The position numbers and the translations under genes were made by a program. A stretch of 64,000 nucleotides of DNA from Vishniacozyma victoriae (lineage: Eukaryota; Basidiomycota; Tremellomycetes; Tremellales; Bulleribasidiaceae): contig JADPYG010000005.1 in the NCBI GenBank assembly GCA_017654735.1, positions 62,001-126,000 of the forward strand, written 5' to 3'. Of the stretch, positions 22,435-35,534 are shown one piece after another. The notes beneath the pieces were generated by a model that had not been told where the DNA came from, did no database searches, and was given only the letters and a program-made list of their open reading frames with translations. Every line of letters starts with the position of its first letter. Positions within the stretch are counted from its first letter, which is position 1.

Positions 22435-23399
22435 TATAGTAGTGCCTCGAAAGGGGAGCTTTGTAAAGAGAGTACGATCTTGATCCAGTCAATGATAGAA
22501 ATAGGGATTGCAGCAGAAGCGTTATCTGATCACTTCACATGCAGCACTGTAGAAGCCTGATGATGAAGCCTGCACGCACTTGACGGAGGAGCAAAAGGTC
22601 GTTTTCGTTTTCACCGATCTCTTCTCGGTGGGTTCCATCATCTCGGTCGCACTTGTTTGGACAGGATGGTTCGATTCTGAAGAGCCAGGAGAGGGACACA
22701 TCGTGATAGTCTGACACCAAGGTCGACAATGTCGTTTGATATGGGTACCGTCGATTTTTTCATACAGGGTCGATGATAATTGTGATTTCCGGAGCGCTAC
22801 GTCCGAACCATCATCGGACAACTCCTCATTTGTCGAGGCCGTTTTGAGCCACTGCACGTATGCAGATGAAGGGCAGTTTGCGCCGGCGCAGCTGCTGACT
22901 TTATCTTCTAGGCCCAGACCTATCCTCGTTACTATCGAAGGTCGTATGAGATGCTCGGCGCGATGATCATCGTCCTCTGCAGAGTCGGACTGTACACAGT
23001 CGTCCTTTATAGAATCTAAATGCTGGTATTTGTATGACAGACAACGACCAGGGTCTGCATAACGATGTAGGCTTAGATCATACACTGCGAAAATGCGTGT
23101 CGAGGTACCATTGGTGCATTCTGGCGTATAAATTGAAGCACAGAGGGGTGACAGCTCGAACTGCAAGCATCGGCTCTGAAAAAGCAGACCCTGCCGTTCG
23201 ATGTGACTGATTAGATGTGTTTCGATCACGTACTAGGCGCCGTCGTAATTGAGCCCATTTTATCAATTGCACCCAAAATCATTAATCAAGCTAATGTAGG
23301 TCTTATTCGGGTAAACTGGTTGAACCTGTAATTATTACGTAATTCCCTCTTTCGCTTACCGTCACTATTCGTCTCACACTTCTGATCATTCTCGCCTTC
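22435..23399. other. Intergenic between permease and transcription factor genes
   Basis: About 965 bp. A 235-codon open frame exists on the minus strand (23229-22522) but shows no family resemblance, splice context or convincing composition, so it is not called. No copy of the CTCGGGAGG element was seen here. Confidence 0.4.
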
Positions 23400-25924
23400 A
23401 TGTCGACGACTGGACACGACAGACAGACAGGGAAAGCACGCCGAGCTTGCGATGCCTGTAGGAAGCGCAGGCTCAAGTCAGACCCTGAGTACGACCCAAA
23501 GCATGTTCTGATCAATCAGATGCGAATACGACTCTGCGATTGGGGCGTGTGCAAGGTGTTCAGGTGCCGGCTTTCAGTGTGAATCACACCGGCCTCCGCC
23601 AGAGGACAATAGACCTCGCAACAAGCGGGTCAGACGACGTCAAAGGGAAGACTCTCATGTTCATTCCCCGAGAGCTAGCCACGATTCATCAGCCTATCAA
23701 GACCTCGAGCCCAGATACCTAGGTGAGTAACAGCGATACGCGGCCGGAACTACGCCAAGCATTGAGTGAATTGACTGGCAGGATCAACATCGCTATCGAG
23801 CCTTGTTGCTACTGTCTTGACCACGATACCGACCCGGGCAACATCAATTGATGCATTGCGACAAGTGGACGAGGAGCATTCTCACTTCAGGGTCGGCGAA
23901 GAAGCGGTACTTGTCGGAAGGGACGGAGTTCAGGAGCACAACTTGTCAACAGGTGCACATCCGCGTTCCAATCTCAGCCTTCACGAGTCGTCACTATACC
24001 GAGATGTGGCCAGCGAGTCTGTCCTCTGTGCCCGTGAGTCACTGGGGTTTAGCTGGTGAGCCATTTCTCCTGACAACCCAGTCATGCAATCATACGGCTC
24101 GAACTTTTTGCATATCTACCCGGTCATTTCGATTTCGGAACTATGCTCGATTGAGCCTGCTTTGGCACTCTCACTACCTCACTCTAACGGCCAGCCGCCT
24201 CCGACGCCTCTGCCATCCACTGTCGCAAAACTTGCGATTTGCTCGATAGCCGCGCTGTCCAGAACGGTGCCGCGTGAAATATATCACTCGCTACTGTCAG
24301 CCCTGACCTTATATATGGATAGTCCCGAAGGTAACAGACTGCTCAGGACTAGCTGCATCGGTCACGTTCAAATCCTACTACTATTGGGTGTCAGCTCAGA
24401 ACTCCATTCGCGCTCGACTTGCGATGGTGGCTCTTGGAGCTGGCTACGGGTGGGATCAGCTTTGAGAATGGCGTTGGATATTGTGAGCGATCCCGAAAGT
24501 CCCACTCGTGAAGCTGATCGTGCTCAGGGTCTTCACCGAGACCTCAGTTCAAGTGCCGTTCCAGAACATCAATTGAGCAGACGACGACGTGTTTGGGCCG
24601 GAGTCGTGACCGCGGACCGTTGGTACGCTCTATCTTTTGGTCAGCCCATGGCGATAGACCTTCTCGATTGCGATGCTCGTGGTCCAAGTGTGTACCAAGA
24701 CGACTACAGCGGCAACCTGGATCAACATGAGAGGCCTTATAGCCTACATGCTGAAATCACCAAGGTGAGCTTTCAATCTCAGCGACAGTTCGTCGTTCGC
24801 TCACACTGCTAGCTAAGTATACTGCTGGGGCGCATCAGTGAGTCTCCTTCCTGAGACCATAAGTCTCGGTCCGAAGACATGACGCGCTTATACGTAAAGT
24901 ACGGTCCACTCACGGTCCACTCGGCATGGACATGTCTTCGAACGCGACGTTTCACACGCTGCAGGAAGATATAGAAAGCTGGCGAGCGAATCTTCCGCCA
25001 AATCTGCGCTTCGACCCCGACGTCGGAGGCCAGCAGACTGGGCTTTTGCTATTACTGTCGTGCTGTGTCGATGTAAGTCGCAATCTTTTGCCCTTGCTCA
25101 CACAAAGTCTGTCTACGTAAGCCAAATTTGTGCTGGGCGTCGGTTGGTGTCATTGATGAACTCAGCTTCGGACGTTCATAGCGCCCCGCAGACCTATACC
25201 ATCTCGCATCACCTATCGTCCTGATGCGACATACTGGTCGACGATGCAGCGTCGTACCAGGCTGGCCATTCACTGGTGTGCTTCAGAGGGCGAATTTGTA
25301 CTGGATGTCTGGTTCACAGGTAAGTAATTGATTGTGGTCTCGAGGCACAGAAGTTGACATGACGCCAGTCATGTACTCACTTGTGTGGTGCTTTCTAGCG
25401 CAACTGCATCAGTTCACGACTACGCAATCTCCGGAATCGTTGGACAGTATGCAAGAGGCAGAACGTTGCCTGAAGCGCTGGGCTGAATGCGGAAATGACA
25501 GACAGGGCATAGAAGGAGGACTCAGGGCCAAGGCAAGTCCCGTCATGGCTTGCACTCAATCATCCGAAGTTGCCATCGGTCTGACGCACAGGTCTATGGC
25601 CTGGTAAGCTTCCTCACCCGCAATGCCACCGCAGCAGTACCGCCTCCTTTCGCGGCGCAGTATGGTACAGCCTTCGACACTTCCTTTCTGGTGCCGACAG
25701 ATATATTTGCCGGCTTTGACCCTGGCTTCGATCCGACTAATAATGGAACAGGCATCAACGATCTTGCAGGGGAAGCTCTTGGATTGTCCCTCTACAACGG
25801 TGGGCTGGAAAGAAACGTTCTTACAGATGACTTTCATTTGTTTGATGGGGGAGGACTTTTCGACCCCGCTTGGTTCGAAAACGATCTGAGCGATACCCTG
25901 GGACATTTTGGGCAGCAGAACTGA
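23400..25924 (+). CDS. Zn(II)2Cys6 fungal transcription factor
   Basis: Nine exons (23400-23476, 23520-23722, 23782-24033, 24082-24764, 24813-24837, 24900-25072, 25166-25319, 25369-25532, 25592-25924) join to 687 aa. The intron inside the zinc cluster must be removed to give CDACRKRRLKCEYDSAIGA followed by CARCSGAGFQC, the exact six-cysteine C6 pattern near residues 16-45. A basic linker (RPRNKRVRRRQRED) follows. The middle region is the fungal-specific factor domain (WAGVVTADRWYALSFGQPMA, EITKLSILLGRI, FIAPRRPIPSRITYRPDA). The C-terminus is acidic and aromatic (FDPAWFENDLSDTLGHF), like an activation domain. The last intron (25533-25591) has a GC donor, AAG|GCAAGT. The 25073-25165 intron could hide a small extra exon. 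It lies between the permease and the enzymes and probably regulates them. Confidence 0.87.
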
Positions 25925-26068
25925 TTCAGGACCCGCGAATCCGTGGCAGTCGAAGTTGTCATTTCATCGGCGTACAACAAGTGTAGAGTCCCAGACGATA
26001 TCTCCGTCTCATCAGCTGTAGTTGACAATCATGCATAATGTATGGAGAGGAAGTCTGGCTGTACAGTC

Positions 26069-27520
26069 CTACGGATACGCTCTTACAACACGATCGAAGC
26101 TTTGTGCTACGTGCAAGACATTTCCCTCGTTCAAACCGGCAACACTGATTCTCCCGCTTGGAGGCAAGTAAATATGGTATTCGTGCAACAGAGCTTGACA
26201 TTGGCCTGCAGTCAACCCTGTATATCTGCGGTGTCAATCCCATGTTCTGTGTCAGGTCTGAAGATTGCACTCACGCGAACATGCCGCGCTGCTGTACGAT
26301 ATGCGACCAATCTCCGGGGGTTCCAAACCTTATAAGTAAATCGACAAGACCTCGGCGCATGTCGGACACTCGTCCAGACATCTGTTTCAGGTCTGCTTGC
26401 CAGATCTGCATGAGCCTCCGATCGTCGAATATTGTTGCCATCTGGATGTTCGTCAGACAGTCACCCCGATATGATGGAGACCACTCACTATATCAGCACC
26501 GAATCTGGAGGCGCTAGAAACTTCCCGGCGATTGATCACTTTGAGTTGCTGCGTGACGTTCTGAGCCTCCTCCACAGTAGCGCAAGGGACGTGAAGCGCC
26601 CCCAAGCGCTCTCCGTAAAGCCCAGCATTCTTCGAGAAACTTTGGGCCACCAGTAGTTGAATGGATCGTGAGTGGAACAACCGGACGGCCCTGGAGGATA
26701 AGGATGAGTTCTTGACTGTAGTGGGCGTCTCTTACTCACCAACCGTCCTTGTCAAGATCACCAGATACGAAGCCCTGATATGCGCTGTCGAAAAAGGCGA
26801 AATGATGTTTCCTCACCATCGTGTCGGAGAGGGTCGTCCATTGCGATTTGGTGAGATCCGCACCTGTCGGGTTGTGACCACACGCATGAAGCACAACGAG
26901 TGATCGATTTGGAGCTGTCTCCACTGCGGCCATCATCGCGTCAAAGTTGATTCCCCGTTTGACCGGATCCCAGTATGGGTATGTCGAAGTTTGAATTCCT
27001 TCATGCTCGAACAAGTCGAGGTGGTTTTCCCATGACGGATCTGATATGAGAGCGATTGCCCCTGAGTGGTACCATTTCTTCAAGAATGCCGCCCCTAAAT
27101 GGCATGCACCTGTTCCCCCGATTGTTTGGATACTTGCAACCCTGCTGATATCGACTGCTGCGCCCAGTGCGATGGATTTGGCTCCGAGGAGGAATCGCGG
27201 CAAGCCCTCCATCGAGAGATACTCGTGATTATATGTCGGTTCTTGCTGCAGTCTTTCGGCAGCCTCACGCACAGCTTCGAGAATGTATGGCTGACCAAGC
27301 TCGTTCCGGTATGTTCCAGCATTGAGACTAAGCTGAAGCTGTGAGCGTGACTCATTTGAAGGCGACTCACCTTATGTGGGTCGCTATCCCGCATATACTG
27401 CTCCACTAACTCAATGATACTGGTCAATATCAGCCTCCTAGCCCATTTAGTAACATCATCGGTGAGATCACCATACGAACATTCCTGCTTTGACACCCGG
27501 CACATGAGCGAATCCGCCAT
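26069..27520 (-). CDS. Aspartate-type aminotransferase (PLP class I)
   Basis: Five exons on the minus strand (27520-27371, 27338-26740, 26690-26489, 26441-26275, 26225-26069) join to 424 aa. Family motifs in order: LSLNAGTYRNELGQPYILEA, TYNHEYLSMEGLPRF, SIQTIGGTGACHLGAAFLKK, HACGHNPTGADL, FFDSAYQGFVSGDLDKDGW, the PLP-lysine segment QSFSKNAGLYGERLG and MFAYTGLTAGQCQALLHEYH. The enzyme exchanges amino groups between dicarboxylic amino acids and 2-oxo acids. CGHNPTG replaces the usual CAHNPTG. No clear mitochondrial presequence is seen. The N-terminal 40 residues do not match the usual family start and an alternative first exon beginning near 27,580 exists, so the start is uncertain. It shares a 377-bp divergent promoter with the aldolase and converges on the transcription factor. 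A role in catabolism within the cluster is more likely than the housekeeping malate-aspartate shuttle. Confidence 0.85.
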
Positions 27521-27723
27521 TCCTGCGAGATGAGTGAGCAAAGTGGGACATGACTTCAATATGACTCACTCAATATTCAACAGATCTTGCGTCATGTTTT
27601 GGAAGAGTGGTGTACCGGCGAGACGCGCAGCCGTCAGGCATCTTGTATTGGACTAATGTACAATTCGGAAGGTCTTGATTATTCTGGGTGACGCGGTGTA
27701 TTACAATAGATTTACCCCGAGGG

Positions 27724-27795
27724 CCTCCCGAGAAGATTTGACCTCCCGAGACGATTTAGCCTCCCGCGAGGATTTGGCTTGCCGAGATGGAGTCT
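27724..27795. repeat. 18-bp tandem array with CCTCCCGAG cores in the divergent promoter
   Basis: Three head-to-tail 18-bp units lie at 27724-27741, 27742-27759 and 27760-27777. They share CCTCCCG, then GAGA or CGAG, then GATTT; a weaker fourth unit starts at 27778 (CTTGCCGAGATGG). A CCCCGAGGG palindrome precedes them. The core CCTCCCGAG is the reverse complement of the element repeated in front of the permease. The array sits about 205 bp from the aminotransferase ATG and about 100 bp from the aldolase ATG, ideal for co-regulating both. Most likely a multimerised transcription-factor site. Confidence 0.7.
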
Positions 27796-27897
27796 GCGTG
27801 ATGATACCTGTACATGACTTTAATTTCGCACGTCGAACCATGTATAAACCCATCAGATCAAGACGCTCCATTGTAATTGGACTTCAAATCCGGCGCC

Positions 27898-28860
27898 ATG
27901 TCCAATTCATCGACTTTGAGGCATAGACTGAGGACCGTATGGGCTGGGAGTAAGACAGCTTACGGGACTTTCATGATGCTTCCGTCGAGTCGTACCGCTC
28001 AAGTGGTGGCTCAAGCCGACTTGGACGTGAGTTGTTCGCTTCTCATAGACGGTCACTAATAGCACAGGCAGTGATCGTCGACTGCGAGCACGGTGGGTGG
28101 CTTTTCTCACTCTCGGGGAGCCACTTTTGACGCAGTTGCCAGGCAACATTGATGACCGTGACATGCACGACGCAGTCTTCGCAGTCGCCGCAAACAATGT
28201 TTCACCCATTGTGAGAATCCGAGGAACGGATGCCACTCTGATAAAGAGAGCTCTGGATGCTGGAGCTCAGTAAGCAACGCTCGTTCAGTTCATCGCGTTT
28301 GTAGCTGACTCATCACGCAGCGGCCTGATGGTACCTATGATCAACACAGCTGAGGAAGCCAGATACGTGGTGTCTGCCTCCAAGTTTCCACCTTTGGGAG
28401 CAAGAGGTCAAGGTTCGCCTTTCACAGCCTCTGCGTTCGGAGTCACTACCCCCGAATATATAAAATGTGCCAACGACAATTTGCTCACCATTGTGCAGAT
28501 CGAAACCAGGCAGGCCATCGAGAACATAGAAGATATTGTTCAAGTCTCGGGGATAGGTGAGAGCCCATGGCGTCTTCATGGCCGTAGAAATAACCATCAG
28601 ACATGGTGTTTATCGGACCCAATGATTTGGCTCTGTCCATGTTGGGACGTACGCCAGCTCGACATGACGATAGCGAGTTCCACCAGGCGGTAGACACCGT
28701 CGTCGCAGCGGCGCAGAAATTTGGTGTCCGTGTCGGGACTCTAGTTAGTACCGGTGTGCAAGCGAAAGAAGCAGCAAAGCGATTCGACTTGGTCGCGATC
28801 GGGGGTGACGTCAAAGCAATCACTTGGTGGTTTGAAGCTCAACTCTCGCATGTGCGCTAG
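27898..28860 (+). CDS. HpcH/HpaI aldolase family protein
   Basis: Five exons (27898-28026, 28068-28092, 28143-28269, 28321-28556, 28601-28860) join to 258 aa, the usual size. Motifs: AYGTFMMLPS at the start; VIVDCEHGNIDDRDMHDAV; RALDAGAHGLMVPMINTAEE; the metal-ligand Glu in IVQIETRQAIENIEDI; and the Asp in GIDMVFIGPNDLALSMLG, followed by GTLVSTGVQAKEAAKRFDLV. This is the class II, divalent-metal pyruvate-aldolase family. Members cleave 4-hydroxy-2-oxo acids to pyruvate plus an aldehyde (4-hydroxy-2-oxoheptanedioate, 2-keto-3-deoxyrhamnonate and 4-hydroxy-2-oxoglutarate are known substrates). The substrate here is unknown. Next to an aspartate aminotransferase, a hydroxy-oxo acid made by transamination is plausible. 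Exon 2 is only 25 nt. Confidence 0.9.
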
Positions 28861-30067
28861 CCTGAATGCGAGGGAGAGGGACGCAATTAGGCATGTGATA
28901 CATAGCAGCTATCGACAATGCACCGTGTCCTCAGCTCCTCAGCTGCAGAATGGCGAAGAGAAAACGATGGGGGGATCTGCGATGTCGTCTTGAGAAGGTA
29001 CAATATCGTCCACAAATCGTCAACAGTCTCGCAGCCTTGCGTCCACCCAGCCCGGTCGCTTGACCATGCCATGCTGACATGCCGCACTGGCAACAGTGAC
29101 CGAAGGTATGAGGAGGGAGTTACGCCCAGCACTGTCGCGGTATCAAGGTAAGGTACAATGTGTCGCCTGAGAGCAATTGGTCACGAAATCGTTCCAGGCC
29201 CCGCTCTATCGGAGACAAACGCTCGTGAGTGCTCAACAGCTATACTGACTGCGAGGGTCGGAAGATGCGTTCTGCCCATCAATAACACATGGACTGAGGT
29301 GATCCACCTTACGAATTTCAGTCAATTGCGGGCATACCGGACTCCCTCCCAAACTCAAAAGTGCATCCCCGACAATTGGCTCAGAGGTTGGAAGGAGCAC
29401 ACAATCTATGCATGATATCTCCTCTGTGCTTAGTACTGCTGGGGCGGACCGTCAGATCGAACAGATACATCGAGCTGAATCATCACTTGCCCTCAAATCA
29501 ACAATCCTCCTCGGGCACCCCGATGGATTGCAGGAATAATGGACGTTTGCCCATATCGCAGGGAAAAGGTAATGTACGACTGATCGATGTGATCGATCTG
29601 ATCGGAATAATGTCGTGAAGGAGAGCTAGGTAGTCAGAGGTGAATGAGACTACGGTGGTCTTCGCTTCGTTCCATGTCAGCGTGACTCTAAATCTGGCAT
29701 CAAAGGACAGACCAACCAGCACCTCTCTGGTCTGCCCGCTCCAAGACCCACCCTAAATCAGCCGCCCTTTATGGATCTGTCCTCGATGGCCAGCTCTTCA
29801 CGTGGGGCTCCGGAGACGAAGGAACCTGCGAGAGCCTCATTATCAGCTCCATTCTGACCTCTTGGTAGGTGAAAAGTCTATCAGAATAAGCCGGTCCTCT
29901 GAAGAGCCTCTCGTAGCATCTATGTCCCCGGCATCGAGGGGGAGCGTGGACTCCCTCCTGGGGCCATACACGGCAAGTCCGACTTCATGATTCCGCTCGA
30001 TCGTTGACCCAATCCAAGCGATAAAATGAGATGCATAATATACTCGGACCAACTATACTCCCCCCAT
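28861..30067. other. Gene-poor stretch, possible RCC1-like remnant
   Basis: About 1.2 kb between the aldolase and prolyl-tRNA synthetase stops, with only short open frames on both strands. Around 29767-29830 the plus strand reads LYGSVLDGQLFTWGSGDEG, which looks like one RCC1/ATS1 propeller blade, but no adjoining exons restore a full domain. It may be a decayed gene. Nothing else is supported. Confidence 0.3.
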
Positions 30068-32679
<2,612 letters not shown>

Positions 32680-32949
32680 GTTTGGGATTGTATTGAGGTC
32701 TCGAATAGATAGGATGTTAGGTATACGCGATAATGACCAGACTGTAGAGGTTATAGGTCTAAAGCGGGCAAGCATATACCAATGACAGTAGAGAACGAGG
32801 TTGACCAAAGGATATGAATAAGACAAGTCAATTCAACATTTACGCGACTCGGTTTGCAACAATTGACACGTCACACATGACTTCAACTACTCATTATGGT
32901 GCAGTGGTCACATATCTCAGTCTACGTAACTACAAAAAGTCTCCTAGTC

Positions 32950-34107
32950 CTAATCAAGCTCAATGACATCGTCAGCCTTGGCCTCTGATGTGGACTTTTT
33001 GCTGTTGGGACCTCGGGTCTTGATGGGGAATGTCTTTGGGGGGTTGGCGGTCAACTTCTGGACTCGTGCGTAGGCGGATGCTCGGGCAACGGCAGCCTAC
33101 ATGTCAGCTTCTGTCCTGAACAATTCAACAATTCAAGACGAGTCGAGACGATGGAGAATGGATGTGCCCGACCAGCACTAAGTCACCCAATGTGGTTATC
33201 GATTGGGGTACGGATAGGTCGGGCATGTAGAGTAATGTAGCAGACCTAATACGCTCGGCCCTTCATATATATGGTCCGGGGAGTTCTAACGCAGCTGCGG
33301 AGGGTGGGATGGGTAGAGATGAAGGTTTATAACCAGCAGAGCTGCAGACACTGAAAATTCGAGAAATCACTCACCTGTCGGAGATCACCTCGGTATGCCT
33401 TACCGGCGGTCTCGGCAGCGGCGATCTTGTTGGCTCGTCGGGGTCCAGTTCCTCGCTTGAGGGCAACACCGACTCGGGCACCAGCGACCTGGAGTTAGTG
33501 GTGTCCTTCTGCGTATTGACGTTTCCCATCCTCCTATCCCTTCGAATCCATTCATCGGCTCATCCTGCGTCTCCACCAATGTGTCCGTTACTATCCCTAC
33601 TTTCTGTTCCCTTCCATTTCCTGTGCCTGCATGTATTGGAGAGAAAGCTCACCTGGTTGGGCTTGACATCGGCCTTGATCTTGGTGATGACAACCTGTCC
33701 ATCCTCGTTGGCGTGGATACCGACAGACTATCCGTCAGCCCGAATTCTCTCCACCTGCTTCTAGATGACATACCTTGCTGTTGGTGATACCAGAGTACTT
33801 CTGGGAGTGGAAGTTGGTCAAATTTCCCTGTACAGTCAGTATTTGCCTTGTTGTGTCGTCCAGTCGAGTCGTTCTCCAACAATCCCTTCCGTATTCCCCA
33901 GCACTTCTACCCGCCCACAGTTCTGCCCCGTTTACTCCATCTATTCAATTTCAACGTCCCTCCAATCCATTCCCCCTTTCATTCCGATCCCTTCGAGCTA
34001 AACCTGACGCGACTTACGGACTCCTTGGTGAAGTTTCGGCCAGTCTTGCTGACGTGCATGAAAGAGTTCCACTTTCGGACGAGGAGCCACTGGAGATCTT
34101 GAGACAT
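32950..34107 (-). CDS. RPL28: 60S ribosomal protein eL28
   Basis: Five exons on the minus strand (34107-34018, 33827-33774, 33727-33653, 33488-33375, 33096-32950) join to 159 aa. The N-terminus MSQDLQWLLVRKWNSFMHVS, then NLTNFHSQKYSGITNSKSVG and VALKRGTGPRRANKIAAAET, are diagnostic of eukaryotic L28e (the mammalian RPL28 family; S. cerevisiae lacks it, and its RPL28 gene encodes uL15). Introns 1, 3 and 4 are unusually long for this genome (190, 164 and 278 nt), which is common for ribosomal-protein genes that host snoRNAs or splicing control. Promoter sequence lies in 34108-34635. Confidence 0.93.
33160..33280 (-). ncRNA. Candidate intronic H/ACA-type snoRNA in eL28 intron 4
   Basis: Within the 278-nt intron, read on the minus strand, a strong stem TGCCCGACC/GGTCGGGCA (33172-33164 with 33225-33217 on plus coordinates) encloses an internal loop of about 9 and 12 nt. 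An upper stem CCCAAT/ATTGGG closes it. The lower stem is immediately followed by ACA and three more bases. Upstream, a hinge has ACATTA (33238-33233), which fits the H box ANANNA. A smaller hairpin (GGACC/GGTCT) precedes it. This is hairpin-H-hairpin-ACA order, but the 5' hairpin is weak and no target is established. Confidence 0.35.
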
Positions 34108-34635
34108 TTTGGATATGTATGGGTTGGTTAGGTGAGGAGGGTTCGCTGCTGATGGACAAGGGGATTGAGGATCTGGGAGGAGTATGAGAAGAGACCGTGG
34201 GAGAGTGAAAGGGAGGTTGTGGCGTGTCGGACTTAAGCAAATCAGGTAGTATATCGCCGATACCTCCGCCAGTACAGCCCGATTGGACCTGAGTTGGTCC
34301 CTCATTGCAACAGAAGGCCCTCTAATCGAAGTATCAATCCCGGTCAAGCATACCTACCATCTATGCCAACCTCAAAAGGACATCGAGCACTAAACGTTAC
34401 ATCCCCATTCCACCTTTGTGACCAAGGAGACTATCCGCCTTAGTGACTACCAATCAACGTAACTATCCTTTCAACCGATCTCCTAATATGTCGATCATTG
34501 GGTGCGATTATGTTTCCGAATATGATATATATCCCATCCTATACTATGCTGACCTGTCGATCAACTCATCTTCTCTGACTCAGGTGATCATTACACGTTC
34601 AATATCGATTTATAACGTCTCTGTATGCCCTAGAT
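34108..34635. other. Divergent promoter region, eL28 and hypothetical gene
   Basis: 528 bp between opposing starts. The eL28-proximal part is C/T-rich on the coding strand. A short AT-rich tatgatatatatccc lies near 34,525. No ORF or RNA gene is supported. Confidence 0.4.
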
Positions 34636-35534
34636 ATGCTCTGCCCTTCCATGTCCCGCGCCAATTCGGCACCTGTCATTACGTTCGCCGTACCCTCCCT
34701 CAAAGTCCCAGTTCCTGTAAGAGGTACCCTTGCTCGAACAAGGACAGATTCTGCCGGTCAGGCAAGTCCCTCCTCCATCCCATCTATCACCAAGTGGAAC
34801 AAGTGGTTGACGATCAGATATCTCCAACCCCGCTCTTACCTAGACCACCGAGATGCCTCACTCCTTATCCCGATACGTCAAGCTTTCCAAACTCATTAGA
34901 ACCTAGTCCACTCAGTTCACCCGCCTTCTCCGCGTATTCAATGAACGCCTCTACAAATGGCAACACCGACGACGATGTGGATGAGAATGAGGATGGGGTA
35001 AAAGTAGATCTCAACGAAGAGAATGAGAAGGAGGTGATGTCTCCAGGAGCTAGAGCTCGAGCTGTGAGTCTCTGCCCATTGTCTTCTCCTTCCACTTCTC
35101 TTTCTTTTGCTCAGAGTATGGGAACTGACAAACAGGACCACGCCCGACTCTTAGCACCCGCTCTTCACATGTCACATCTCAACTCTCCTACTGGAATCAA
35201 ATTCAAACTCCCACTCTCACCTATGCCAATGAGGAAATTGAAAGAAGCAGAACAAGGAATGACATCCCCGATTTACAGGGGGCCTAGTCCTATCCCCTTT
35301 CATGCCCAGGAATTGCTTGATGAGCAAACGGGAAATCATGATAACAAGGAGAAAGGGGAGACTCCGGTCTTTTCTTTGACACGCGATAGCCCACCCTCTA
35401 CAGCTGAGGCTGTGGGTGTATGGCTTGAGGATCAGCAGAAGCAGAAGTCGTCAGGAGGTGAGGATGGAGTAGGGGAAGGAGGAAAGGTAATTTCTGGCCA
35501 GGTGCTAGAAGTCCACGTAGAGACTGTTGACTAG
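34636..35534 (+). CDS. Unrecognised Ser/Pro-rich, probably disordered protein
   Basis: Three exons (34636-34756, 34795-35063, 35136-35534) join to 262 aa. MLCPSMSRANSAPVITFAVP opens the protein; a second Met at residue 6 could be the true start. The sequence is low-complexity and rich in SPxx and PxP (LEPSPLSSPAFSAYSM, FKLPLSPMPMRKL). There are acidic runs (DDDVDENEDGVKVDLNEENE) and no globular domain that I recognise. A longer open frame (34443-35534, 363 aa) covers the same exons but reads the first exon in another frame and is less protein-like. Function unknown. Confidence 0.6.

Noticed and set aside
22665..22690. GGTTCGATTC resembling a tRNA T-arm
   Set aside because: No matching T-stem, anticodon arm or acceptor stem around it.
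22522..23229. 235-codon open frame on the minus strand after the permease
   Set aside because: No recognisable domain, no splice pattern, and composition like antisense noise; kept as intergenic.
34443..35534. 363-codon uninterrupted frame over the Ser/Pro-rich gene
   Set aside because: Its first third is the wrong frame of exon 1 plus promoter and reads introns through; the spliced 262-aa model is more consistent.
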